Assembly (NCBI GenBank): GCA_010031465.1
Contig: RGZR01000002.1
Coordinates: 1 to 43,204 of the forward strand
Source: Flavobacteriia bacterium
Lineage (GTDB): Bacteria > Bacteroidota > Bacteroidia > Flavobacteriales > Flavobacteriaceae
Direction: 5' to 3'
DNA length: 43,204 nucleotides
Shown: piece by piece, positions 34,284-42,760 of the stretch
Layout: the number at the start of each line of letters is the position of its first letter
How positions within the stretch are numbered: the first letter of the stretch is position 1
Notes under the pieces: generated by a model
Seen by the model: the letters and a program-made list of their open reading frames with translations, nothing else
Databases searched by the model: none
Told to the model about the DNA's origin: nothing
Made by a program: the position numbers and the translations under genes

Positions 34284-35960
34284 TTATAGAGAAATAGTGT
34301 AGGGCCACCCTACAAACTGTTGTGCCGATGCTTCTGTTACATCAACAGTTCGGGGCCAACATTCAAAGGTTACCTGGCGTGTTTCCGTATTAAATCGGAT
34401 TAACCCAAACCCGGCTCCAAATGATGTAGATTCTGGATTGACATAAGCCTGCATCGTAATTTTGTTATTAAATCCATCCAAATAGCGTCCCGTCCAGGGT
34501 AAAAGAGAATTTCCGTTTTCCCCTGCTTTTTCGTTTTCAGGCCACCACCATCTACTGTAATAATCATTTACAATTGCCGGAACGACAAAAGCCCAAGGGC
34601 CATCCTCAAATTCATTTATTCCGTGTTGGATAACAGTAGCAAGGTGTTGATCTCCTGCGATATGTACTGCATTGGCTTGTTTAATTTTTGTAAGTGCTTT
34701 TTTTCGTCCCGTTTGCGGCCAACCGTTAGAATCTAAATCCGCATGAAGTCTATTCTCTAAACTTCCGTGTAAATGAGCTCCACCACAAAATCCGGTAGCA
34801 GACAAAACTACCCGCATTTTGTCTGAGGTAACTTGATTGGTTCCCCAGGCATCAAGAAAATTAAGTTGTTCTTCACCAAGAAGAACAAGTTCAGGCAAAT
34901 CTATTGAGTTGGGATCGTAATCGGGATTGCGAATATGATCAGGACGAGGACCTTGTTGCGGAATTTTTCCGTTCGGACCCGATTTGAATTTTCGGTCTTC
35001 TATTATAGCAATATCCAACCCCCCAAGAAGCATACTCGTAAAATAACTGGAAATGCCCTGTTCTAAAGGAAGCGAAGAAAAGGGATCGGGCAAATGAGAG
35101 GTTTGGCAACGCTCCACCATTTTTACATATTCGGGATGATGGTAATAACCGCCATCATTTCCTTCTGGTAAAAGTGATTTTTTACCCCTTTCGCCCCACA
35201 GATTTCCTTGGCCGATATCGTGATCGTCAGGAATGGTTATACAAGGTCGGTTTCGAAAAACCTCGCGGAATTGCATCCCAAATTTTAACCATGCCGCTGT
35301 GTGTTCTTTATGGTCATACGATTGGTCACCAGCAAAAAAAACTAAATCTGGGTCTAATGCATTAATATTGCGAACGTAGTGGGCACGGTCTCCTCTATCT
35401 TGGTTACTATTACACGACAATGCCGCTATAGATAGTTCTGTTTTTGAAATAGGGTCTTTACGTATCAGCCCTTCAAAGGAAGCTTGGTTGCTGTGCAAAA
35501 GTTTATATCGCACCTCTTGTTGTTGATCCCACCCTTCCATTTCAAAGGTCGTTGACCAACCCAATTCATTTACATTTTGCTTAGCCACTTCTTTCCATTC
35601 TCCCTCTTGGAAAAAAGCCAATCGCACCTCTCTTGTTTCTTCAGGATAAAGCGGAAAAAGTTGTGCGGTTAGTTTTAGTTTGTCGTTCGCTGTAGTGTAA
35701 ATTCCAAAGGCAACAACTTCTTCACGAGGAACCTTTAAGTTTATTATTTCATTGGCTTCTCGGTTCCACCAATCGTTTGTACTAAAAACATCTAATCCTG
35801 AAAAGGGAGCTTGAACATAGTTAGGTGATATAGGTGTGCATGACACTACAAAGAGAATGATAAGAAGCCCCATAAGAGTACAATAGGAGGCTTTTTTATA
35901 TGATTTTTTCAATGTATAATACAAATTGGTTCTAACTCCTAATATACACTTTTTTAGCAT
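34284..35960 (-). CDS. PhoD-like metallophosphatase lipoprotein
   Basis: This calcineurin-fold phosphatase of the alkaline phosphatase D type has 558 residues from ATG 35960. The metal-site motifs are FFAGDQSYDH, IPDDHDIGQGNLWGERGK (DHD block) and a closing HIAGDQHLATV. An N-terminal beta domain comes before the catalytic core. Hydrophobic LLIILFVVSC marks a lipoprotein signal, with lipid Cys41 in this frame. The start is ambiguous: TTG at 35912 gives a textbook 25-residue signal (MKKSYKK...), and ATG at 35873 leaves no positive charges. The DHD/GDQH variant differs from classical PhoD, so the substrate is open. The acetate operon lies downstream. Confidence 0.82.
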   Translation of the reverse strand: MLKKCILGVRTNLYYTLKKSYKKASYCTLMGLLIILFVVSCTPISPNYVQAPFSGLDVFSTNDWWNREANEIINLKVPREEVVAFGIYTTANDKLKLTAQLFPLYPEETREVRLAFFQEGEWKEVAKQNVNELGWSTTFEMEGWDQQQEVRYKLLHSNQASFEGLIRKDPISKTELSIAALSCNSNQDRGDRAHYVRNINALDPDLVFFAGDQSYDHKEHTAAWLKFGMQFREVFRNRPCITIPDDHDIGQGNLWGERGKKSLLPEGNDGGYYHHPEYVKMVERCQTSHLPDPFSSLPLEQGISSYFTSMLLGGLDIAIIEDRKFKSGPNGKIPQQGPRPDHIRNPDYDPNSIDLPELVLLGEEQLNFLDAWGTNQVTSDKMRVVLSATGFCGGAHLHGSLENRLHADLDSNGWPQTGRKKALTKIKQANAVHIAGDQHLATVIQHGINEFEDGPWAFVVPAIVNDYYSRWWWPENEKAGENGNSLLPWTGRYLDGFNNKITMQAYVNPESTSFGAGFGLIRFNTETRQVTFECWPRTVDVTEASAQQFVGWPYTISL

Positions 35961-36032
35961 TCTAGTAAAGGAGGAAATAGCTGAAGTGAAAATACGGTTC
36001 TTTAGGTGGTTTTTTTAGAAAATTATCAAAAG

Positions 36033-36110
36033 TGGTGGGTGTTACTGGATTCGAACCAGTGACCTCTACCCTGTCAAGGTAGCGCTCTAAACCAACTGAG
36101 CTAAACACCC
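36033..36110 (-). tRNA. tRNA-Val (anticodon GAC)
   Basis: On the minus strand the acceptor arms GGGTGTT and AACACCC pair over 7 bp. The D arm is GCTC/GAGC, the anticodon arm is CTACC-TTGACAG-GGTAG with anticodon GAC, and the T arm is ACTGG-TTCGAAT-CCAGT. The discriminator A is followed by an encoded CCA (36033-36035). It is 78 nt with CCA. The anticodon reads GUC/GUU, valine. Confidence 0.95.
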
Positions 36111-36259
36111 TTTAAAGAACATGATTCACCGTAATTGAATATATTCTCACACCTAACGCTTTCCACACAATAAATCAATTGAATGCGAAAATACTAAAAT
36201 TATAAAGCAGATTTCTGAATTTAATTGAAGATTTGTAGCGGCGTATAGCCAGATAAAAA

Positions 36260-36685
36260 CTATGGGGATTTACGAGTCCATATTTGCGTTCGTCCCAATA
36301 AAGAGAAGCCCAAATAGCCTCTTACTTTCAGCGTGTTTTCCTCTTCTAAAGTAAGGTAGCAATCGTAAACTTTTCCCGATTTGGGATCGAGTATGGTTCC
36401 GTCCTCCCAACTGTCGTTTTCAAGAGTAAGATCATTCACTATAACCAGCCCCACTATAGGTTTGTTTTTGTTTTCACCTTTGCAATTTTCACATAATTTT
36501 CCTTGGTCTTCAGGTAAAAGCAAATTGATTATTTTACCGTATATCTTTCCGTTTTCTTTATAAAGTAGTACCTCTGATTTTTTCTTACCCGTTTCGTCAT
36601 CTTGGGTAATCCAAACCCCTTCAACGGATTCTGTTTGTGTGTTCGTCAGTAAAAGTGCGAGATAAAGAAAAATAGTGGACATCAT
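36260..36685 (-). CDS. DUF2147 secreted protein
   Basis: This protein of about 141 residues (start ATG 36685 or 36682) has a short signal peptide (MMSTIFLYLALLLTNTQ) and the DUF2147 fold. The visible motifs are EGVWITQDDETGKKKSEVLLY, GKIYGKIINLL, the GLVIVNDL strand, and the closing RGYLGFSLLGRTQIWTR. A CENCKG pair in the loop matches the usual DUF2147 CxxC position. Its function is unknown; members are periplasmic beta-barrel-like proteins. An open frame to 36772 is possible but would pass through the divergent small membrane gene's start. Confidence 0.88.
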   Translation of the reverse strand: MMSTIFLYLALLLTNTQTESVEGVWITQDDETGKKKSEVLLYKENGKIYGKIINLLLPEDQGKLCENCKGENKNKPIVGLVIVNDLTLENDSWEDGTILDPKSGKVYDCYLTLEEENTLKVRGYLGFSLLGRTQIWTRKSP

Positions 36686-36751
36686 TACGGTTTCGTTTAG
36701 TTTTTTTAAATTTAAAAAATTAGTTTGTTTTAGACCAACTTTACTTTGAAA

Positions 36752-36964
36752 ATGAAAAACATCCTTAAACAATTTCGATACTTGATTCTTTTACTTCCTC
36801 TTGGGCTTTTTATTGCTTTGGTAGATAGTGAGGTTCTCAATGGATTTTTAGGCACCAACGAATTGGCTGATCATTATCGGTTTTTAGGGGTGTTGATATT
36901 GGGGGTATGTGTACTTCTGTTTGTTGTTTTACAAATCGATAAGAATTCTGATTCGTCTAATTAA
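36752..36964 (+). CDS. Small two-span membrane protein
   Basis: This 70-residue protein has a basic N-terminus (MKNILKQFRY) and two hydrophobic segments, LILLLPLGLFIALVD and FLGVLILGVCVLLFVVLQI, with a polar tail. I recognise no family. It diverges from the DUF2147 gene, 66 nt apart start to start. A near-consensus element, TACTTTG (one spacer base short), lies just before the ATG. Length and hydrophobicity support a real gene, but the call is tentative. Confidence 0.6.
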   Translation: MKNILKQFRYLILLLPLGLFIALVDSEVLNGFLGTNELADHYRFLGVLILGVCVLLFVVLQIDKNSDSSN

Positions 36965-36979
36965 AAGAGTCGCTTTACC

Positions 36980-36987
36980 TACCTTTG
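36980..36987 (+). promoter_or_regulatory. -7 promoter element for the flavin reductase operon
   Basis: TACCTTTG is an exact TAnnTTTG match, ending 12 nt before the ATG at 37000. No clear -33 TTG is found at the right distance. Confidence 0.45.
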
Positions 36988-36999
36988 CAAAAAAAAGTT

Positions 37000-37617
37000 A
37001 TGCATCACTTTCAGGTTGAAGACCTCGAAAACATGTCGAAAATATATCGACTGAATTTAATTAACAGTGTTACCGGATATAAATCAGCACACTTAGTAGG
37101 TACAACTTCTGCTAAGGGAATTGACAATGTGGCTATTTTTAGTTCGGTGATCCATCTAGGGAGCAACCCTGCGTTGCTTGGGTTTATTTTACGCCCTACG
37201 ACAGTTCCGCGGCACACCTATTCCAATATGAAAGCAACGGGTGTGTTTACCTTGAATGCCATTGCCCAGCACCAGATTGAAGATGCGCATCATACCGCTG
37301 CAAATTATCCGGAATCCGTTTCGGAGTTTGATTTTACAACCTTAGAAAAAGAATACAAATCCTTTTGGAAGGCCCCTTTTGTGAAAGAAGCCCCTATTCA
37401 AATAGGGTGTCGGTATGTCAATGAATACCTAATTAAAGAAAACGACACGCTACTCATCGTAGGTGAAATTGTACATTTGTGTATTGCAGATGAGCTCTTG
37501 TTAGAAGACGGTTGGGTACAACTAGAACACGGTAAAATAGTTACAATTAATGGTCTTGATGGCTATGCATTACCTCAACTTTTAGAACGATTCCCTTATG
37601 CCCGACCCAAAACATAA
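37000..37617 (+). CDS. Flavin reductase-like FMN-binding split-barrel protein
   Basis: This 205-residue protein belongs to the flavin-reductase-like split-barrel family. Motifs are the early NLINSVTGYKSAHLVGT, IFSSVIHLGSNPALLGFILRP with FMN contacts, and PRHTYSNMKATGVFTLNAI. It may bind FMN and act as an NAD(P)H:flavin or small-molecule reductase; the substrate is unknown. I use the ATG at 37000; the TTG at 36985 would start inside the promoter element. The O-methyltransferase gene overlaps its end by 20 nt. Confidence 0.85.
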   Translation: MHHFQVEDLENMSKIYRLNLINSVTGYKSAHLVGTTSAKGIDNVAIFSSVIHLGSNPALLGFILRPTTVPRHTYSNMKATGVFTLNAIAQHQIEDAHHTAANYPESVSEFDFTTLEKEYKSFWKAPFVKEAPIQIGCRYVNEYLIKENDTLLIVGEIVHLCIADELLLEDGWVQLEHGKIVTINGLDGYALPQLLERFPYARPKT

Positions 37618-38272
37618 CGAACATTTTTTCTTTGAGAAGGTTCGTGATTTGTGGACGGGGTATGCAGCAGAACACAGTCAGGAAATTCCCCCACTTTTAG
37701 AAGCCCTTGAGCGTGAAACCCATCAAAAAGTGTTGCAACCCCGAATGATCAGTGGACCACTACAAGGCCGCTTTTTGAGTTTACTATCACATCTCATTCA
37801 CCCTTCTTCAATACTTGAAATAGGAACTTTTACGGGGTACGCCACCCTGTGTTTAGCTGAGGGGTTATCCAAATCTGGGGTGCTTCACACCATTGATTGC
37901 AACGAAGAATTGGTTTCGCTGCAATCTCGATTTTTCAATAAAAGTCCTTATGCACATCAGATTCATCAACATTTAGGAAATGCCCTTGACATTCTTCCAA
38001 CGCTTGAGGGTCCGTTTGATTTGGTATTTATTGATGCTGATAAAGTGAATTACAGCTTTTATTTTGATTTGTTAATAGACAAAATGAAACCGGGAGGAAT
38101 GCTGATCTCAGACAATGTATTGTGGAGCGGTAAAGTTCTTGAGAGTGCAGCTGATAAAGACGAATCTACACTTGCACTTCAGGCCTATAACCAAAAGTTA
38201 AAACAGGATTCTCGTATTCAATCCGTTTTACTTCCCTTGCGTGACGGCTTAACCCTAAGTAGAGTTCTTTAA
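37598..38272 (+). CDS. SAM-dependent O-methyltransferase (class I, catechol-OMT-like)
   Basis: This is a family 3 O-methyltransferase of 224 residues. The SAM loop is EIGTFTGYA (74-82), the acidic strand ends in HTIDCNE, and the metal ligands lie in FIDADK and the later SDNVLW pair. Members methylate catechols or caffeoyl-like acceptors using a divalent metal. The natural substrate here is not known. The 20-nt overlap with the flavin reductase suggests coupled translation. Its stop shares four bases (TTAA) with the convergent tatA stop. Confidence 0.9.
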   Translation: MPDPKHNEHFFFEKVRDLWTGYAAEHSQEIPPLLEALERETHQKVLQPRMISGPLQGRFLSLLSHLIHPSSILEIGTFTGYATLCLAEGLSKSGVLHTIDCNEELVSLQSRFFNKSPYAHQIHQHLGNALDILPTLEGPFDLVFIDADKVNYSFYFDLLIDKMKPGGMLISDNVLWSGKVLESAADKDESTLALQAYNQKLKQDSRIQSVLLPLRDGLTLSRVL

Positions 38273-38547
38273 AGATCTCGACGAATAGAATCCTCTAGAT
38301 CACCAATGTCTTTTTTAACTTTGTCGACCTCCTTAGTAAATTCTTTGGTCAAAGATTTTGTAGGGTTTTCAATATCTACATCCACTGACTTTTGAATTTC
38401 ACTTTTGATGTCATTTGTGGCTTGGCGCACTTGGGTCATCCCTTTGGCAAGAGTTCGAGCAATAGAAGGAATCTTATCGGCTCCAAAGACGAGTAACACT
38501 ATAAAAAAAACAAAAACGATCTCAGCTCCGCTGATAAATAAAAACAT
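38269..38547 (-). CDS. tatA: Sec-independent protein translocase TatA/E
   Basis: TatA forms the protein-conducting pore for folded, twin-arginine substrates. At 92 residues it has an N-terminal membrane helix (ISGAEIVFVFFIVLLVF), the conserved FGADKIP hinge, and an amphipathic helix (SIARTLAKGMTQVRQ), followed by a charged tail. tatC is not adjacent. The -7 element TATCTTTG lies 16 nt upstream of the ATG. It is annotated mainly from helix pattern and hinge, which are clear. Confidence 0.92.
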   Translation of the reverse strand: MFLFISGAEIVFVFFIVLLVFGADKIPSIARTLAKGMTQVRQATNDIKSEIQKSVDVDIENPTKSLTKEFTKEVDKVKKDIGDLEDSIRRDL

Positions 38548-38563
38548 GTGCTTTATTTTAAAT

Positions 38564-38571
38564 CAAAGATA
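38564..38571 (-). promoter_or_regulatory. -7 promoter element for tatA
   Basis: On the minus strand TATCTTTG matches TAnnTTTG, 16 nt upstream of the tatA ATG, in the 30-nt gap to the M1 peptidase stop. No matching -33 TTG is found, partly because the upstream region is coding. Confidence 0.5.
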
Positions 38572-38577
38572 GTGGGT

Positions 38578-40848
38578 TTACCCTTTTATTTTTTCTTTAA
38601 ATGTGTCAAAATCTGAAGGAGTTTCTTTATTAGGCCAACTGTTATTGTCAAGATTTACATCGGCGGTTTCTTTATCAGGATCAATACTTACGCCAATCAA
38701 TTCTTTATCAGAAGCAATAATTTTAGAAACACTAGCATCATTTTTTCGCCAAAGTTGAACCGGATAAGAAACGCGTTCTTTGGTTCCATCCGCATAACTG
38801 TATTCAACAATTAAAGGCATCACTAATCCTCCCGGTTTTTCAAATTCGATTTCATAAAAATACTTAGGTACTTCTGTTGAAAGATCAATGCCTTGTTCGG
38901 TTAAATAGTCTTGCAATACTTTTGCCCCTGCTAAAGGATTTTGCATAGCTTGTTCGGGATCAAAGGCATCGCTGTCTTCATCAATCTTAAATACCATATT
39001 GGGTAAAGAGGCTACATCATAACCATAGGCTTCTAACCGTTTTTTAGTTTCTAAATCTGGGGTATCCGAAAAATAATAGCGTTTTACCTTTTTAACGCCA
39101 ATGTCAACTACATCAGTACTATAAAACCACCCTCTCCAAAACCAATCCAAATCAATGGCAGAGGCATCTTCCATTGTTCTAAAAAAATCTTCGGGTGTTG
39201 GGTGTTTAAACATCCATCGTTGGGCATACGTTTTAAACGCATGATCAAACGCCTCACGGCCCATAACCGTTTCTCTAAGAATATTAAGTGCCGTGGCAGG
39301 TTTTGCATACGCATTGGGTCCTAATTGGTATACATTTTCCGGGTTGGACATTATTGGAGAAATATAGTTTTGATCACCAGCCATATACTGTACAATGTTT
39401 TGGGGAGCTCCTCTACGTGAGGGATAGGCATCAAGTCCTACTATGGATTCAGGATGTGATACCCCAAATTCTTGCTCGGTTAGAAATTGAACAAAAGTAT
39501 CAAGTCCCTCGTCCATCCAACCCCACTGGCGCTCGTCAGAATTGACAATCATTGGGAAAAAATTATGGCCTACCTCGTGAATAATAACACTAATCATACC
39601 AAATTTAACTCGATCAGAATAAGTTCCGTCCTTTTCGGGGCGTCCGTAATTCCAACAAATCATAGGGTATTCCATCCCTTGATTTTTAGCATGTACTGAA
39701 ACAGCCTTAGGGTAAGGGTATTCAAATGTAAAATTAGAATATGTTTTTAGGGTTTGGATAACTGCTTTTGTAGAATATTCCTCCCAAAGGGGGTTTCCTT
39801 CTTTTGGATAAATGGAAACTGCCATTACTTTTTGAGACCCCACCTGAACGGCTTGACGTTCCCAAATAAATTTACGAGATGTAGCAAATCCAAAGTCACG
39901 TACATTTTCTGCTCTAAATTTCCATGTACTTTTTTTTGTTGAAAACGAAGATTCTTTTGCCGTTGCTTCTTCTTGACTTACAATAATTACAGGTTTATCA
40001 AAACTCTTTTCAGAATCCACAAAGCGTTTATATTCTTCTCGTGTAAGCACTTCTTTCGGGTTGAGTAAGCTCCCTGTAGCTTCCAAAATGTGATCAGAAG
40101 GCACTGTTATATTGACGTCATAATCACCAAATTCAAGGGCAAATTCTCCATTCCCCCAAAACTGATAGTTTTGCCATCCTTCAACATCATTATACACGCA
40201 TAGTCTTGGAAAAAACTGTGCAATAACATAGGCTCTGTTTCCATCTTCTGGAAAATATTCATATCCTGATCGACCCCGCTTTTCCACATGGTCATTAATA
40301 TTGTACCACCATTTAATTTTAAATACAAATTGACCATCCGGAGCTATGGCTTGAGGCAAGTCAACTCGCATCATGGTCTGATTGACTGTATAACGCAAGG
40401 GCTTATTGTCTTGGTCCACCACCCATTCTATATTAAATCCACCATCAAAAGGTTCATTAATGTAATCACTGACAAAAGAAGAAGGGCTTCCAATTATACC
40501 CGGATTTGCCCCATTTTTTTCTAAAGCAGGCGCATCTTTTTTACGAATATTTTGATCCAGTTGCAGCCATAAGTAGGGCAGTTGGTCGGGTGAATTATTG
40601 GTATAGGTAATCGTTTCTTCACCATACAAACGCGTGTTTGCATCATCCAATTCCAAATCCATTTTATAATCTACTTTCTGCTGATAATATTCCACTCCAG
40701 GAGCTCCTGAAGCATTGTGGTATTTATTAGGATCGGCAAACTGATCGTATAGTTGTCTAAATTTATTTGTGTTGGTGTGCCCTTGCTGTACTTGAGCTTT
40801 TACTAATAAGACACCGAAGAGACTGAAAAACAATGTTTTTTTGAACAT
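38578..40848 (-). CDS. M1-family zinc aminopeptidase, exported
   Basis: This is a gluzincin peptidase of the M1 (aminopeptidase N-like) family with 756 residues. A signal peptide (MFKKTLFFSLFGVLLVKA) sends it out of the cytoplasm. The zinc site HExxH is H424/H428 (HEVGHNFF) and the third ligand is E447 (WMDEG), 18 residues on. The exopeptidase loop reads GMEYPM (391-396) in place of the usual GAMEN. No type IX C-terminal sorting domain is seen at the lysine-rich end. It probably digests peptides in the periplasm or at the surface. Confidence 0.92.
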   Translation of the reverse strand: MFKKTLFFSLFGVLLVKAQVQQGHTNTNKFRQLYDQFADPNKYHNASGAPGVEYYQQKVDYKMDLELDDANTRLYGEETITYTNNSPDQLPYLWLQLDQNIRKKDAPALEKNGANPGIIGSPSSFVSDYINEPFDGGFNIEWVVDQDNKPLRYTVNQTMMRVDLPQAIAPDGQFVFKIKWWYNINDHVEKRGRSGYEYFPEDGNRAYVIAQFFPRLCVYNDVEGWQNYQFWGNGEFALEFGDYDVNITVPSDHILEATGSLLNPKEVLTREEYKRFVDSEKSFDKPVIIVSQEEATAKESSFSTKKSTWKFRAENVRDFGFATSRKFIWERQAVQVGSQKVMAVSIYPKEGNPLWEEYSTKAVIQTLKTYSNFTFEYPYPKAVSVHAKNQGMEYPMICWNYGRPEKDGTYSDRVKFGMISVIIHEVGHNFFPMIVNSDERQWGWMDEGLDTFVQFLTEQEFGVSHPESIVGLDAYPSRRGAPQNIVQYMAGDQNYISPIMSNPENVYQLGPNAYAKPATALNILRETVMGREAFDHAFKTYAQRWMFKHPTPEDFFRTMEDASAIDLDWFWRGWFYSTDVVDIGVKKVKRYYFSDTPDLETKKRLEAYGYDVASLPNMVFKIDEDSDAFDPEQAMQNPLAGAKVLQDYLTEQGIDLSTEVPKYFYEIEFEKPGGLVMPLIVEYSYADGTKERVSYPVQLWRKNDASVSKIIASDKELIGVSIDPDKETADVNLDNNSWPNKETPSDFDTFKEKIKG

Positions 40849-40929
40849 GAGAATTAGATTTTAGGTGAAAATTCGAGCAGCTAATATACTTAAAAGTAGT
40901 TCGAATTTACTCGCGTTATAAATTTTTGA

Positions 40930-41421
40930 TTAGAGTTCAATTTTGACTGAAGGCCTTCGGGAATGTAAAAGGAAACTTTTCCTTCCCACTGACCCTTTAA
41001 AATGAATGATATTTTGTTGCTCTTCAAAAAGTGAAAAAAATACGGTGTTGAAAATTTCTAGTTCCTGTATCTTATCCTTCAGTTGGACTTCTAGGTAACA
41101 TTTCACAATATCATTTTTGTATTCTTTTCCCAAAAATGAGAGTTCCAAAGCCGATTGATCAGCAAATAACTGAAGTGCCTTTGACAGTTCAGAATCCAAA
41201 AGAATATCTACTTTTTTTGCATCAAAATCGGGATCCAGTCTTACGTTAGGATCTTTTTGCTGCAACATTAACTCCGCATCATCTGTAAAAAGCTGTAGGG
41301 TTATTTGAATTGTATTACGTTCTATTTTGTGTTCAATTTCCGTAGTACTTACATAGTATTTATGAGTAGTAGAGCCTAAAAGAAAGAAGGTGCAAAAAAC
41401 CAGGAGCAATGAAGACCGCAT
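40930..41421 (-). CDS. DUF6702 family exported protein
   Basis: This 163-residue protein has a signal peptide (MRSSLLLVFCTFFLLGSTTH) and then the N-terminal pattern HKYYVSTTEIEHK, typical of DUF6702, followed by QITLQLFTDDAELML. The remainder is predicted to be beta-rich. The family has no known function. It is commonly found beside an M1 peptidase and a CarboxypepD_reg-like protein in flavobacteria, as here (recalled from related genomes). It starts 8 nt from the upstream gene's stop. Confidence 0.82.
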   Translation of the reverse strand: MRSSLLLVFCTFFLLGSTTHKYYVSTTEIEHKIERNTIQITLQLFTDDAELMLQQKDPNVRLDPDFDAKKVDILLDSELSKALQLFADQSALELSFLGKEYKNDIVKCYLEVQLKDKIQELEIFNTVFFSLFEEQQNIIHFKGSVGRKSFLLHSRRPSVKIEL

Positions 41422-41429
41422 ACTGTAGT

Positions 41430-42161
41430 TTACTTGTTTTGTGTGTTTCGATACTCTTGACTTTTAGTGATTAAATAGTCAATAAGTTGAAATTGCTGGC
41501 TTTGTTTAAGAAGGGCTCCCGTTTTCATTTGAGAATCCACAAATACCAAAAAGTCCATCACTTCTTCTTGTTGAAGTTGTAGGTCTTGAGTAAAAAAAAC
41601 ATCGTCAAATACTTTTGGTAGAATTTCACTGGGTTTTAATCGAAGTTGTTCTTCCTCTGTTTTTCCAGAAATGACTTTAGCAATTAATTTAGCAATATTG
41701 ACAAAATCAATACCGTTGTTCACCAATCGGTCATCCGTTAATCGATTAACCACACGGGTAGATTTATCCATTTCGTAGTCAAATCCCTTAAACTCTTCTT
41801 CCTTTAAATCTAAAAATTTATCAATATCTTCCGAGGTAACCACTACCTCTTTAAGTTCAGTAATATTTTCATTTACAGAGACAACGAGTCTATTTTTTTG
41901 AAGGATTTCTGGAGTTATTGTTACGCTTCGAATACGATATTGAACAGAAGAAAATACAATTTCATCGCCTTCAGCTACTTCTATTTCAAACTCTCCCTCA
42001 TCGTCTGTAATTGTTGTGGTCTGAGCGGTATTGTTCACTACGTTTGCGGCAACTACAATCGTGTTTTTATATAACAACTTCCCCTTTATTGGAGTACGAA
42101 CTTGTGCTTGAACACTCCCTAGAAGGACCATAATAAAACATAAAAAAAACGTACCTTTCAA
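41430..42161 (-). CDS. Carboxypeptidase-regulatory-like domain protein, exported
   Basis: This 243-residue protein has a signal peptide (MKGTFFLCFIMVLLGSVQAQ). Residues ~22-105 form a CarboxypepD_reg-like beta-sandwich: VRTPIKGKLLYKNTIVVAANV, ITDDEGEFEIEV, GDEIVFSSVQY, then ELKEVVVT. In TonB-dependent receptors this domain precedes a plug, but here no barrel follows. Instead there is a charged helical C-terminal region of about 135 residues with no recognised family. It may be an envelope-associated adaptor for the adjoining DUF6702 and M1 proteins. Confidence 0.82.
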   Translation of the reverse strand: MKGTFFLCFIMVLLGSVQAQVRTPIKGKLLYKNTIVVAANVVNNTAQTTTITDDEGEFEIEVAEGDEIVFSSVQYRIRSVTITPEILQKNRLVVSVNENITELKEVVVTSEDIDKFLDLKEEEFKGFDYEMDKSTRVVNRLTDDRLVNNGIDFVNIAKLIAKVISGKTEEEQLRLKPSEILPKVFDDVFFTQDLQLQQEEVMDFLVFVDSQMKTGALLKQSQQFQLIDYLITKSQEYRNTQNK

Positions 42162-42313
42162 TGGATAAAGATTAGGTTAATTGTTCATGAGTTACCCCTG
42201 CTTGTAGAAGAGCATAATTCATATAAAATTAGTTCCTCTTCGTGGGTTAACATCGTTAAAGATAGGTTTCCTTTTAAAATTATAAGAACAAACAGATTGT
42301 TAATTTTATTATA

Positions 42314-42760
42314 ATGAATCTTAAAATCAAAGAAATCGATACGCTAACCACCTTTGAACTCAGGCACCCCCTTTTACGAGCGGGCCGCCCTGTTGAAAGT
42401 TGTGCTATGGAAGGTGACAATCATCCAACCACACTTCATTTAGGTGCCTATGCTGACCAACTATTGATTGGCATTTTGAGTGCTATGGCTAACCCTTGCG
42501 ATGAATGTAAATCTTCCAATACGTATCAATTTAGAGGAATTGCCGTTAGAAAAGAATACCAAGGTCAGGGTGTAGCAAAAACCCTTATTTCCGAAGGTAT
42601 CGATATATTGATAAGAAGGTTTGCTACCCAATGCATTTGGCTCAATGCCCGTGTAGCTGCCCAGGGGCTGTATCAAACTACAGGATTTTCAGCCGTTGGC
42701 GACCCATTTACTATAGAGCCTATCGGTCTTCATCAACGCTATAGATTAGAATGCACATGA
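42314..42760 (+). CDS. GNAT-family N-acetyltransferase
   Basis: This 148-residue GNAT protein has the acetyl-CoA motif QFRGIAVRKEYQGQGVAKTL, with the QGQGVA pyrophosphate loop, and a later LYQTTGFSAVGDPF motif. The acceptor is unknown. A CxxC pair (NPCDECKSS) lies before the motif. It diverges from the CarboxypepD gene across a 152-nt gap in which I see no clear promoter element. Its stop overlaps the M15 peptidase start (ATGA). Confidence 0.85.
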   Translation: MNLKIKEIDTLTTFELRHPLLRAGRPVESCAMEGDNHPTTLHLGAYADQLLIGILSAMANPCDECKSSNTYQFRGIAVRKEYQGQGVAKTLISEGIDILIRRFATQCIWLNARVAAQGLYQTTGFSAVGDPFTIEPIGLHQRYRLECT

